From NCBI GenBank assembly GCA_045611685.1, contig JAZKXO010000079.1, positions 263,680 through 327,679 on the forward strand: 64,000 nt of DNA, read 5' to 3'. Numbering within the stretch: position 1 is the stretch's first letter; every line of letters begins with the position of its first letter. Under the pieces are notes generated by a model, which made no database searches, had not been told where the DNA came from, and saw only the letters and a program-made list of their open reading frames with translations. The DNA comes from SIG701 sp045611685. GTDB taxonomy: Bacteria > Bacillota > Clostridia > Oscillospirales > CAG-272. This document shows positions 25,626 through 34,432 of this stretch, in pieces. A program made the position numbers and the translations under genes.

Positions 25626-26973
25626 AAAAATTACAAACAAACTGAAAGGATTGTCCGGTAAAGACAAGATCGTATTAAAAAATACGCTCGGCGCGTTTAC
25701 AGTCAAGGGGCTCTCGCTTATCGTTTCCCTTTTCACCATGCCCGCCTACCTCAAGTTTTTCAACGATGAGATGGCGCTCGGACTTTGGTTCACGGTTTTG
25801 TCGGTTCTCACCTGGATATTGAATTTCGATCTTGGCATAGGCAACGGACTGAGAAATCACTTGGCGTTGTCTCTGGCAGCCAAGAAACATGACGATGCAC
25901 ACAAGTATATTTCCTCTGCCTACATTTCCATCGCTGCCATTGTCGTTCTTTTGTCAGCACTGTTTCTCGTACTGTTTGATTTTATAAACTGGAACGCAGT
26001 ATTCAACATCGAAACAGCCATCGTTTCACAAAAAGCATTGAACCTTACCGTGAAAATCGTTTTCATCGGTATTATGTTCCAGTTCCTTTTTAAACTTATC
26101 TCCTCCGTTTTGTATGCGATGCAAAAATCATCGGTGAACAACTTCCTCTCGCTGATCACATCGGTAATCACCGTTATCTGCGTCGTTTCGCTTCCCTCCG
26201 GCTCAAACGACAGAAACATCATCGTTATGGCCGTTGTACATGCCTTGGCAGTGCTCATACCTCTTCTCGCGGCAACTGCGGTTGTTTTTCTGAAAAAAGA
26301 AATGCGGCCGCTTGCTCCCTCGTTTCATGCATTCAGCCTTTCTCACACGAAAAAAATTCTTTCTCTCGGCACAGTTTTCCTTCTCGTTCAGGTTTTTTAC
26401 ATGCTCATAATGAGCACAAACGACTATCTGATTACGGCATTTTATTCCCCCGATGCCGTTGTAGATTATCAAATCTACTATAAACTGTTTCACCTCGGAA
26501 GTACAGTTTTCGCGCTTGCATTGACGCCTATCTGGTCCGCCGTAACAAAGGCACTTGCCGAAAAAGATTTCAACTGGATTCGCTCTCTGTACAAAAAGCT
26601 TTGCTTCGTTGCCCTTTCGGCAACTGCGTGCGAGTTTTTAATTATCCCGTTTTTACAGTTTGGCGTAGACCTGTGGCTCAGGGAGGAAGCCATCAAAACT
26701 TCCATCCCGTACGCAGCAGTTTTTGCTATGATGGGCAGCCTTCTCATCTGGAACAGCGTTTTCTCGAGCATCGCAAACGGACTTGGAAAACTCAAAACGC
26801 AGCTGATTTGCTTCGGCATCGGTTCCGTTTTGAAAATTTTTGCATCCTGGGGACTCGTTATGCTGCTGGATTCCTGGATCGGTGTCCCGATCGCTAATGT
26901 GCTTTCTATGGGCGTCTACTGCGTCGCAGAACCATTTGTTATAAAAAAGACTTTGAAATCCAATATACAATAA
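25618..26973 (+). CDS. Wzx-type polysaccharide flippase (MOP superfamily)
   Basis: 451 residues, about 12-14 membrane segments, with an N-terminus (LKNTLGAFTVKGLSLIVSLFTMPAYL) typical of the polysaccharide transporter branch of the MOP superfamily. It moves undecaprenyl-linked repeat units across the membrane. ATG 25618 overlaps the stop of the previous gene and has AGGGTG upstream; the in-frame start at 25567 lies inside the glycosyltransferase and is rejected. Confidence 0.88.
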   Translation: MIEKITNKLKGLSGKDKIVLKNTLGAFTVKGLSLIVSLFTMPAYLKFFNDEMALGLWFTVLSVLTWILNFDLGIGNGLRNHLALSLAAKKHDDAHKYISSAYISIAAIVVLLSALFLVLFDFINWNAVFNIETAIVSQKALNLTVKIVFIGIMFQFLFKLISSVLYAMQKSSVNNFLSLITSVITVICVVSLPSGSNDRNIIVMAVVHALAVLIPLLAATAVVFLKKEMRPLAPSFHAFSLSHTKKILSLGTVFLLVQVFYMLIMSTNDYLITAFYSPDAVVDYQIYYKLFHLGSTVFALALTPIWSAVTKALAEKDFNWIRSLYKKLCFVALSATACEFLIIPFLQFGVDLWLREEAIKTSIPYAAVFAMMGSLLIWNSVFSSIANGLGKLKTQLICFGIGSVLKIFASWGLVMLLDSWIGVPIANVLSMGVYCVAEPFVIKKTLKSNIQ

Positions 26974-26990
26974 CGAAAGAGAGTACTATT

Positions 26991-28034
26991 ATGTCAGTGT
27001 TCAAGAACAAAACGTTACTTATCACCGGCGGTACGGGATCGTTCGGCAACGCCGTACTGAATCGCTTTCTCAAAACCGATATCGGCGAGATCCGCATTTT
27101 CTCCCGCGACGAAAAAAAGCAGGATGACATGCGCCACGAATTTCAGACAAAGATGCCCGAGTTCGCTGATAAAATCAGCTTCTATATCGGCGATGTTCGC
27201 GATATTGCCTCCGTCAAGAACGCCATGCACGGCGTCGACTACATATTCCACGCAGCGGCACTCAAACAAGTTCCCTCGTGCGAGTTCTTCCCTATCGAGG
27301 CAGTCAAGACGAACGTGCTCGGTACGGAGAACGTCCTGACTGCTGCCATTGAAGCCGGTGTCAAGAACGTCGTGTGTCTCTCGACCGACAAGGCCGCCTA
27401 CCCCGTAAACGCGATGGGTACTTCCAAGGCGATGATGGAAAAGGTCGTCGTAGCCAAAGCAAGAACGACTGACAAAACTAAGATCTGCTGCACCCGTTAC
27501 GGAAACGTAATGTGCTCGCGCGGCTCCGTTATCCCTCTCTGGATCCAACAGATCCGAAACGGAAGCCCGATCACCCTTACCGATCCCGCTATGACGCGAT
27601 TCATTATGTCGCTGGACGAGGCAGTCGATCTCGTTCTGTTCGCGTTTGAGAACGGCGAGCCGGGCGATATTCTCGTACAGAACGCGCCTGCCTGCACGAT
27701 TCAGACGCAGGCGGAAGCCGTCTGTGAGCTGTTCGGCGGCAATAAAAAGGACATTAAGGTAATTGGCATCCGTCACGGCGAGAAGATGTACGAAACGTTG
27801 CTGACCAACGAAGAATGTGCTCACGCCATCGATATGGGTAATTTCTACCGTGTTCCCTGCGATAAGCGAGGGCTGAACTACGATAAATATTTCAGCAAAG
27901 GCGATACCGAGCGCAACAAGCTGACGGAGTTCAACTCCAACAACACGAAGCTTCTTACTGTAGAGGAAACGAAGGCCAAAATCGCAAGCCTTCAATACAT
28001 TCAGGACGAACTGAACAAGGAAACGAACGGATGA
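26991..28034 (+). CDS. capE: UDP-N-acetylglucosamine 4,6-dehydratase/5-epimerase
   Basis: 347 residues, extended SDR of the CapE/WbjB/FnlA type. Nucleotide motif TGGTGSFGN at the N-terminus. The catalytic MGTSK carries Met in place of the usual Tyr of YxxxK, a known feature of this family. First step to UDP-L-FucNAc: dehydration at C4/C6 with C5 epimerisation. It is followed without a gap by capF and then capG, so the full three-enzyme route is present. Confidence 0.93.
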   Translation: MSVFKNKTLLITGGTGSFGNAVLNRFLKTDIGEIRIFSRDEKKQDDMRHEFQTKMPEFADKISFYIGDVRDIASVKNAMHGVDYIFHAAALKQVPSCEFFPIEAVKTNVLGTENVLTAAIEAGVKNVVCLSTDKAAYPVNAMGTSKAMMEKVVVAKARTTDKTKICCTRYGNVMCSRGSVIPLWIQQIRNGSPITLTDPAMTRFIMSLDEAVDLVLFAFENGEPGDILVQNAPACTIQTQAEAVCELFGGNKKDIKVIGIRHGEKMYETLLTNEECAHAIDMGNFYRVPCDKRGLNYDKYFSKGDTERNKLTEFNSNNTKLLTVEETKAKIASLQYIQDELNKETNG

Positions 28035-29233
28035 TGAACATACTCGTTACGGGCGCTAGAGGATTTGTGGGAAAAAACCTTTGCGCCGCTTTGAAAAACG
28101 TGCGAGACGGCAAGGACAAAACCTACCCGGCTCTCACCGTCGGCGAGATTTATGAATACGATATCGACACCGATCCCGCTCTTTTAGATCGCTACTGTGC
28201 CGATGCGGATTTCGTATTTCATCTCGCAGGTGTGAACCGCCCACAAAATCCCGCAGAATTCATGGAGGGGAATTTTGGCTTCACAAACTCGCTCCTTGAC
28301 ACATTGGAAAAGCACGAAAACACCTGCCCCGTTATGATCTCATCGTCCATTCAGGCGACGTGCATCGGGCGCTATGACAGCGATTACGGCAGAAGCAAAA
28401 AGGCCGGAGAAGAACTCGTCTTCGCCTACGGTGAAGAAACCGGCGCAAAAGTGCTCGTTTACCGATTCCCGAATCTGTTCGGTAAATGGTGCAGACCGAA
28501 TTACAACTCCGCCGTGGCTACGTTCTGCCATAACATAGCAAACGATCTGCCGATCACGGTCAGCGACAGGAACGTACAACTCGAGCTTCTCTACATCGAT
28601 GATCTCGTAACGGAGATGCTGGATGCACTTGAAGACAAGGAGCACCGCTGCGAATTTGACGGCATAAACACCATCTTCACGGCAGACGGCAAATACTGTG
28701 CCGCACCGATCACACACAAGGTAACGCTCGGCGAGATTGTGGATCTGCTTGACACATTCAAAGCACAGAGATCGACGCTTGTTGTGCCCGAAATTCCCGC
28801 GAACTCCTTCGCAAAGAAGCTGTACAGCACGTATCTCAGTTATCTTCCGAAGGAAAAGGTATCCTTCCCCCTCAAAATGAACGAGGATGCAAGAGGCAGT
28901 TTCACCGAGCTTCTCAAAACAGAGAAATGCGGTCAGTTTTCCGTAAACATTTCAAAGCCCGGCATTACAAAGGGTCAGCACTGGCATCACACGAAATGGG
29001 AGTTTTTCATCGTCGTGGCGGGACGCGGACTCATTCAACAACGAAAAATCGGCGCGGACGAAGTGCTGAATTTTGAGGTTTCCGGAGACAAGATCGAGGC
29101 TGTGCACATGCTTCCGGGCTATACACATAACATCATCAATCTGTCCGAAACGGAAAATCTTGTGACGGTGATGTGGGCAAACGAGCCGTTTGATCCCGCA
29201 CATCCCGATACATTCTTTGAGGTGGTAGAATAA
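28031..29233 (+). CDS. capF: Bifunctional epimerase/reductase for UDP-L-FucNAc synthesis
   Basis: 400 residues. The N-terminal SDR domain (TGARGFVGKN; catalytic YGRSKKAG) reduces the C4 keto group. The C-terminal cupin (residues about 285-400; GQHWHHTKWEFF supplies metal ligands) performs the C3 epimerisation. This two-domain arrangement is diagnostic for CapF/WbjC. Somewhat longer than the Staphylococcus protein. Overlaps capE by four bases. Confidence 0.93.
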   Translation: MMNILVTGARGFVGKNLCAALKNVRDGKDKTYPALTVGEIYEYDIDTDPALLDRYCADADFVFHLAGVNRPQNPAEFMEGNFGFTNSLLDTLEKHENTCPVMISSSIQATCIGRYDSDYGRSKKAGEELVFAYGEETGAKVLVYRFPNLFGKWCRPNYNSAVATFCHNIANDLPITVSDRNVQLELLYIDDLVTEMLDALEDKEHRCEFDGINTIFTADGKYCAAPITHKVTLGEIVDLLDTFKAQRSTLVVPEIPANSFAKKLYSTYLSYLPKEKVSFPLKMNEDARGSFTELLKTEKCGQFSVNISKPGITKGQHWHHTKWEFFIVVAGRGLIQQRKIGADEVLNFEVSGDKIEAVHMLPGYTHNIINLSETENLVTVMWANEPFDPAHPDTFFEVVE

Positions 29234-29259
29234 CCTACTTTCTTTGAAAAGAAAGTAGG
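29234..29259. repeat. Perfect hairpin between capF and capG
   Basis: Eleven-base perfect stem CCTACTTTCTT/AAGAAAGTAGG, loop TGAA, starting right after the capF stop. No U run follows. The 3' arm can alternatively pair with downstream ACTTTC (29267-29272). It may be an RNA processing or stability element, or a dispersed repeat; it is not a typical terminator. Confidence 0.7.
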
Positions 29260-29293
29260 CAAAGAAACTTTCAAAAAGGGAGTTGCTATAGAT

Positions 29294-30475
29294 ATGAATA
29301 TGAAAATAGACTACAGCGATATAAAATTCAAAGACAACGGCAAGCTGAAGCTGCTGATCATCGTGGGCACGCGCCCCGAGATCATCCGCCTTGCCGCTGT
29401 TATAGGCAAATGTCGTAAATACTTTGACACCATTCTCGCCCACACGGGACAGAACTACGATTACAATCTCAACGGCGTATTTTTCAAGGATCTGAAGCTT
29501 GCCGATCCCGAGGTATATATGAATGCAGTCGGCGACGATCTCGGTGCAACGGTGGGCAACATCATCAACTGCTCGTATAAGCTGATGAATCAGATAAAGC
29601 CCGATGCCCTTCTCATCCTCGGTGATACGAACTCGTGCCTTTCCGCGATCTCAGCCAAGCGGCTGCACATTCCGATCTTCCATATGGAAGCAGGCAACCG
29701 CTGCAAGGACGAGTGCCTGCCCGAGGAGACCAACCGCCGTATTGTTGACATTATTTCCGATGTTAACCTTGCATACAGTGAGCACGCCCGCCGCTATCTG
29801 CACGAATGCGGTCTTCCGAAGGAGCGCACCTACGTAACGGGCTCGCCTATGGCAGAGGTGCTTCACGAAAACCTTAGTGAGATCGAAGCGAGTGATATAC
29901 TCGACCGTCTCGGACTTACACCGAAAAGGTATATTTTGCTTTCTGCTCACAGAGAGGAAAATATCGACACCGAAAAGAACTTCCAGAGCCTCTTTTCAGC
30001 GATCAACAAGCTCGCTGAAAAGTACGATATGCCGATTCTGTATTCGTGCCATCCCCGTTCCAGAAAGCGTCTTGAGGTCACCGGCTTCAAGCTGGACGAG
30101 CGTGTTCGTATGAATCAGCCGCTTGGCTTCCACGATTACAACAAGCTGCAGATGAACGCGTACGCCGTCGTGTCCGACAGCGGCACGCTTCCTGAGGAAA
30201 GCTCCTTTTTCACGAGTGTCGGGCATCCGTTCCCCGCGGTTTGCATCCGCACCTCAACGGAGCGCCCCGAAGCGCTTGACAAAGCATGCTTCATCCTTGC
30301 CGGCATTGACGAGACCAGTCTGCTCCAAGCGGTCACCACGGCGGTCGATATGAATAACAGCAGTGATATCGGCATCCCCGTTCCCGACTACCTCGAAGAA
30401 AACGTTTCAACAAAGGTCGTAAAGATCATCCAGTCCTACACAGGCGTGGTCAACAAAATGGTCTGGCGGAAGTAA
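29294..30475 (+). CDS. capG: UDP-N-acetylglucosamine 2-epimerase family, UDP-L-FucNAc-forming
   Basis: 393 residues. IIVGTRPEIIRLAAVI, the HMEAGNRC active-site segment and SDSGTLPEE near residue 300 identify the WecB/CapG family. WbjD/CapG/FnlC epimerise C2 to give UDP-L-FucNAc, the third step after CapE and CapF. Last gene of the exopolysaccharide cluster. A weak GGGAG lies 11 bases upstream of the ATG; an alternative ATG is two codons in. Confidence 0.92.
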   Translation: MNMKIDYSDIKFKDNGKLKLLIIVGTRPEIIRLAAVIGKCRKYFDTILAHTGQNYDYNLNGVFFKDLKLADPEVYMNAVGDDLGATVGNIINCSYKLMNQIKPDALLILGDTNSCLSAISAKRLHIPIFHMEAGNRCKDECLPEETNRRIVDIISDVNLAYSEHARRYLHECGLPKERTYVTGSPMAEVLHENLSEIEASDILDRLGLTPKRYILLSAHREENIDTEKNFQSLFSAINKLAEKYDMPILYSCHPRSRKRLEVTGFKLDERVRMNQPLGFHDYNKLQMNAYAVVSDSGTLPEESSFFTSVGHPFPAVCIRTSTERPEALDKACFILAGIDETSLLQAVTTAVDMNNSSDIGIPVPDYLEENVSTKVVKIIQSYTGVVNKMVWRK

Positions 30476-30522
30476 AATTCCGTTTTCGGCGCGAAAAACT
30501 CGCATTTTTCGCCGCCTGATAC

Positions 30523-30551
30523 TTGACAGAATTTCACAAATGGTGTATACT
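30523..30551 (+). promoter_or_regulatory. SCIFF locus promoter
   Basis: TTGACA (30523-30528), 17-base spacer, TATACT (30546-30551), 40 bases before the peptide start. An A/T-rich hairpin (about 30490-30517) lies between capG and this promoter. Confidence 0.85.
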
Positions 30552-30591
30552 GTTTCTATCTGCTAAATCATCTACATAAAGGAGTACAACA

Positions 30592-30738
30592 ATGAAAAGA
30601 ATTGTTACTGTAAAAACCCGTGATCTGAAGGATTCCGCTAAGAACGGCGGCTGCGGCGAATGCCAGACCTCTTGTCAGTCCGCTTGCAAGACCTCCTGCG
30701 GCGTTGCTAACCAGAACTGCGAGAAGAACAGCAAGTAA
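30592..30738 (+). CDS. scfA: SCIFF ranthipeptide precursor (six cysteines in forty-five)
   Basis: A 48-residue peptide found by hand. It starts MKRIVTVKTRDLKDSA and has cysteines at 21, 24, 28, 32, 36 and 43, with CGECQTSCQSACKTSC the near-invariant core of the SCIFF family. RBS AAAGGAG. The radical SAM maturase follows 73 bases downstream. Family members receive Cys-to-residue thioether links on non-alpha carbons (ranthipeptides). The locus is widespread in Clostridia; proposed roles include signalling, but the function here is unknown. Confidence 0.95.
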   Translation: MKRIVTVKTRDLKDSAKNGGCGECQTSCQSACKTSCGVANQNCEKNSK

Positions 30739-30760
30739 TTTTTATTAAAGACCAATTGCT

Positions 30761-30789
30761 GGGGTGTTGTGCCGATCGCGCAACACCCC
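30761..30789 (+). terminator. Hairpin between SCIFF peptide and maturase (attenuator-like)
   Basis: Nine-base perfect stem GGGGTGTTG/CAACACCCC with an 11-base loop, no U run after it. It probably stabilises or partly terminates the short peptide mRNA so that peptide is made in excess over the enzyme. Inference. Confidence 0.55.
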
Positions 30790-30811
30790 GCTTCCATATT
30801 AAGGAGATTTT

Positions 30812-32188
30812 ATGATCCATCAGTATAAACTGAACGGCTACAATATCGTACTTGATACCTTCAGCGGATCCGTGCACGTCGTGGACGAGGTGGCGTACGA
30901 CATTATCGCCATGTTTGAGACCGCCACACCCGACGAGATCGTCTCAAAAATGCTCGAAAAATACAGCCATCTGCCCGACGTAAATGAGGCGGAGATCCGT
31001 GAATGTATCGCCGATATCGAAGCCCTCAAGGCGGAGAAGAAGCTCTTCTCCGAGGATGCGTACGAGAAAATTGCGAAAACGTACCGTCCGTCTAATTACA
31101 CGATCAAGGCGCTCTGCCTGCACGTGGCGCACACCTGCAATCTCAACTGCACGTACTGCTTCGCGAGTCAGGGAAAATACCACGGCGAGCGGGCGATCAT
31201 GAGCCTTGAGACCGGTAAACGCGCGATCGATTTTCTCATTGAAAACTCCGGCACGCACGTAAATCTCGATGTCGACTTCTTCGGCGGAGAGCCGCTTATG
31301 AACTGGGATGTAGTCAAAGCAATCGTGGCGTACGGCCGTGAAGAAGAAAAGAAGCACGGCAAGAACATCCGCTTCACGCTCACCACGAACGGCGTTCTTC
31401 TTGACGACGAAGTGATTGATTTCTGCAACCGTGAGATGCACAACGTAGTTTTGAGCCTCGACGGCAGACGCGACGTGCACGACCGCTTCCGCAAAAACTT
31501 TGCGGGCGAAGGCAGCTACGACAAGATCGTTCCGAATTTCAAGAAATTCGTCGAAAAGCGCGGCGATCTCAGCTACTACGTCCGTGGTACGTACACCCAC
31601 CACAACACCGATTTCCTCACCGATATCCTGCATATGGCGGATCTCGGATTTACGGAACTGAGCATGGAGCCGGTCGTCTGTGCGCCGGGCGATCCGTGCG
31701 AGCTGACCGAAGAGGATATGCCCGTTCTGTTCGATCAGTACGAAAAACTCGCAGTGGAGATGATCCGCCGCAAAAAAGAGGGACGTCCCTTTACGTTCTA
31801 TCACTACATGATCAGCCTTGACGGCGGTCCGTGCATCTACAAGCGCGTTTCCGGCTGCGGCTCGGGCACGGAATACATGGCAGTTACACCGTGGGGTGAG
31901 CTCTTCCCCTGCCATCAGTTCGTAGGCGACGATGCATACAGCATGGGCGACATCTGGCAAGGCGTCACGAACACCGCTATGCGCGATCGGTTCGCCCGCT
32001 GTAACGCTTATTCCCGCCCCGACTGCGAGGATTGCTGGGCAAAGCTCTACTGCGCCGGCGGATGTGCCGCCAACGCATACCACGCTACGGGTGATATTGC
32101 CGGTGTATATCGCTACGGCTGTGAGCTCTTCAAAAAGCGCATCGAATGTGCGCTTATGGTAAAAGTGGCAGAGATGGAAACCGAATAA
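30812..32188 (+). CDS. scfB: Radical SAM thioether-forming SCIFF peptide maturase
   Basis: 458 residues. Residues 1-90 form a PqqD-like peptide recognition domain. The radical SAM cluster motif is Cys109-x3-Cys113-x2-Cys116 (CNLNCTYC). A C-terminal SPASM region has the auxiliary cluster cysteines (GCGSGTEY...LFPCHQF and RPDCEDCWAKLYCAGGC). It installs thioether cross-links in the precursor encoded just upstream. RBS AAGGAG. Confidence 0.95.
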   Translation: MIHQYKLNGYNIVLDTFSGSVHVVDEVAYDIIAMFETATPDEIVSKMLEKYSHLPDVNEAEIRECIADIEALKAEKKLFSEDAYEKIAKTYRPSNYTIKALCLHVAHTCNLNCTYCFASQGKYHGERAIMSLETGKRAIDFLIENSGTHVNLDVDFFGGEPLMNWDVVKAIVAYGREEEKKHGKNIRFTLTTNGVLLDDEVIDFCNREMHNVVLSLDGRRDVHDRFRKNFAGEGSYDKIVPNFKKFVEKRGDLSYYVRGTYTHHNTDFLTDILHMADLGFTELSMEPVVCAPGDPCELTEEDMPVLFDQYEKLAVEMIRRKKEGRPFTFYHYMISLDGGPCIYKRVSGCGSGTEYMAVTPWGELFPCHQFVGDDAYSMGDIWQGVTNTAMRDRFARCNAYSRPDCEDCWAKLYCAGGCAANAYHATGDIAGVYRYGCELFKKRIECALMVKVAEMETE

Positions 32189-32194
32189 ACGAAA

Positions 32195-32305
32195 GGGGCT
32201 GTCGCAGCTAAATGCGACAGCCCCAAATATTTGCGGCAAAGACGCAAATATTTGAAATTCCAATGGAATGGAGTTGTTGCTTTTATGAATGCAACAACTC
32301 CTTTT
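32195..32305. repeat. 111-bp triple-hairpin intergenic repeat, copy A
   Basis: Three consecutive stems: GGGGCTGTCGCA/TGCGACAGCCCC, CAAATATTTGCG/CGCAAATATTTG, and GGAGTTGTTGC/GCAACAACTCC followed by TTTT. Copy B at 34321-34431 differs at only a few positions, mostly in the first loop. It follows the maturase and would terminate plus-strand transcription. Confidence 0.9.
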
Positions 32306-32388
32306 ATTGGCTTGCTCTCCAACAGCGAACGTTTCAGGGCGAAAAGACACAAAAAACCGAATAAAACGAAAAAATTGCGCGTTCCGCA

Positions 32389-32417
32389 TTGCAAAATGAC
32401 AAAAAATCCGTTATAAT
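32389..32417 (+). promoter_or_regulatory. mreB-like gene promoter
   Basis: TTGCAA (32389-32394), 17-base spacer, TATAAT (32412-32417). The 318-base gap 32189-32506 contains this and the triple-hairpin repeat, nothing else. Confidence 0.7.
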
Positions 32418-32506
32418 AATTGTGTATAGACATTTGTCAAAGCACGCTTGAGGCACAAAAATGCCGGATATTCGGAAAATACATATGGAAGCGGTGATTA
32501 TACAGA

Positions 32507-33535
32507 ATGCTTATGAGTAAGGATATCGGTATCGATCTCGGAACGGCATCGGTACTCGTATATGTGAAAGGTCGCGGAATCGTCGTAACGGAACCGTCCG
32601 TTGTCGCTATTGATTCCAACACCGATCGGATTTTGAAGGTAGGACGGGAAGCCCAGCAGATGCTCGGCCGCACCCCCGGAAATATTACGGCGATCCGTCC
32701 GCTCAGAGACGGCGTCATCAGCCAGTACGACGTGACGCTCAAAATGCTGCAGCATTTTATCAGACGTGCCTGCGGCTCGGTCCTCTTTAAGCCGCGGGTC
32801 ATCATCTGCGTCCCGAGCGGTATCACGGAAGTCGAAGAACGTGCCGTTGTCGACGCCGCCACGCAGGCGGGCGCACGCCGCACATATCTGATTGAAGAAC
32901 CGGTCGCGGCCGCAATAGGTGCGGGGATCGACATCTCCATGCCGAACGGCAACATGGTCGTCGACATCGGCGGCGGCACGACGGACATCGCCGTCATTTC
33001 GCTCGGCGGCGTCGTCGTTTCCGAGTCGATCAAGGTCGCGGGCGATAAATTTGACGAAGCGATCATCCGCTACGTACGCCGCAAGCACAACGTTCTGATC
33101 GGTGAACGAACTGCGGAGCAGATAAAGGTAAAGGTCGGCTGTGCATGGCAGAGAGAAGAGCCGCGTATGATTGAAGTAAAGGGACGCTGCCTCGTGCAGG
33201 GACTTCCCCGTGTCATACGGATCAGTTCTCTTGAAATGCCCGATGCACTGGAAGAACCGATCACCGCGATCGTAGAATCGGTGTGCAACGTCATTGAGCG
33301 CACGCCACCGGAGCTGATCGGCGACATCCTCCATAACGGCATCGTCATGACGGGCGGCGGCAGTCTGCTCTACGGACTTGACCGCCTTATCTCGAGCGTA
33401 ACCGGCATCAAGACGCGCGTGGCCGACAAACCGGTTGCCTGCGTGGCGATCGGTACGGGCAAATCTCTCGATCACATCTCGGTGATCCCCGAGGGCGCGA
33501 TCAACATCTCCCGTCAGCGCCAGCAGCGGTTCTGA
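32507..33535 (+). CDS. mreB: MreB/Mbl-family rod-shape actin homologue
   Basis: 342 residues, actin fold. Phosphate-1 motif DIGIDLGTASVLVY, phosphate-2 VVDIGGGTTDIAVISLGG and adenosine motif GIVMTGGGSLLYGLD are all present. It forms membrane-attached filaments that guide lateral wall synthesis. No mreC, mreD or rodA is adjacent, so this may be a secondary Mbl/MreBH-type paralogue. A weak RBS precedes 32507; ATG 32513 is an alternative. Divergence within the family cannot be resolved here. Confidence 0.88.
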   Translation: MLMSKDIGIDLGTASVLVYVKGRGIVVTEPSVVAIDSNTDRILKVGREAQQMLGRTPGNITAIRPLRDGVISQYDVTLKMLQHFIRRACGSVLFKPRVIICVPSGITEVEERAVVDAATQAGARRTYLIEEPVAAAIGAGIDISMPNGNMVVDIGGGTTDIAVISLGGVVVSESIKVAGDKFDEAIIRYVRRKHNVLIGERTAEQIKVKVGCAWQREEPRMIEVKGRCLVQGLPRVIRISSLEMPDALEEPITAIVESVCNVIERTPPELIGDILHNGIVMTGGGSLLYGLDRLISSVTGIKTRVADKPVACVAIGTGKSLDHISVIPEGAINISRQRQQRF

Positions 33536-33566
33536 TTTACACCGTTTCCTATCGAAAGGAGCCTTT

Positions 33567-34313
33567 ATGAAAAACGCATCCGATTTTCGCACCGCCGCAC
33601 GGGCTGCTCTCGCCGGTAACTGGGGCATGGCACTCGTGGCATCCGTCATCGTCTCTCTTTTGGGCGGCGGATCTGCCGGGCCCAGCTTTAATTTCGAATT
33701 TTCCCTGCCCTCCACGGACACGGAAATAGTGAAGGAATACGCTATGCGGGAAGAAATCCTCGCCGCTTTTTTGGCCGTGGGCCTTCTTTTGATACTTCTT
33801 ATTCCTCTCTTTCTTGTGATCGCCGCTGCAGGCTTTGTCCTCGGCAGTATCATTGAGGTTGGCGACGCTCGATTCAATCTTCACCTGATTGACGAGAGAC
33901 AAACAGACCTCGCACATATATTTGCCTATTTCCGCTATTGGGGAAAGGTAACGCTTGCGAGTCTTCTCAGAGCCGTATACATATTCCTCTGGTCGCTTCT
34001 TTTCATCATTCCCGGAATCATCGCCTCGTACAGCTACGCTATGGTTCCCTACCTGATGGCAGAAACGCCGACACTTACCGCCGGGGAAGCCGTAACACGC
34101 TCCAAGGAAATGATGAATGGAAACCGTTTCCGACTGTTCTGTCTCGAGATCAGCTTTATCGGCTGGGATCTTCTTTGCATACTTACGTTTGGAATCGGCT
34201 ACCTGTGGCTGACGCCGTACAAAAAAGCCGCGCGCGCCGATTTCTACCGGGAAATTTCGGGCACTCGCCCCATGATCGAAAACGTATCCCAACCTGCTCC
34301 GTCGGAAAACTAA
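33567..34313 (+). CDS. DUF975-family membrane protein
   Basis: 248 residues with about five hydrophobic segments (near 20-37, 62-95, 125-150, 180-200). The start (MKNASDFRTAARAALAGNWG) and the central FLWSLLFIIPGIIASYSYAMVPYL match the DUF975 family of uncharacterised Firmicutes membrane proteins. It starts 31 bases after the mreB-like stop with GAAAGGAG, so the two form an operon ended by repeat copy B. Function unknown. Confidence 0.85.
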   Translation: MKNASDFRTAARAALAGNWGMALVASVIVSLLGGGSAGPSFNFEFSLPSTDTEIVKEYAMREEILAAFLAVGLLLILLIPLFLVIAAAGFVLGSIIEVGDARFNLHLIDERQTDLAHIFAYFRYWGKVTLASLLRAVYIFLWSLLFIIPGIIASYSYAMVPYLMAETPTLTAGEAVTRSKEMMNGNRFRLFCLEISFIGWDLLCILTFGIGYLWLTPYKKAARADFYREISGTRPMIENVSQPAPSEN

Positions 34314-34320
34314 AAAATAC

Positions 34321-34431
34321 GGGGCTGTCGCATTTAACTGCGACAGCCCCAAATATTTGCGGCAAAGACGCAAATATTTGAAATTCCAATGGAAAGGAGT
34401 TGTTGCTTTTATGAATGCAACAACTCCTTTT
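34321..34431. repeat. 111-bp triple-hairpin intergenic repeat, copy B
   Basis: Same orientation as copy A (32195-32305), about 2.1 kb away, with the same three stems. Its end touches the stop codon of the convergent creatininase-family gene, so it may stop transcription from both sides. Confidence 0.9.
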
Positions 34432-34432
34432 G

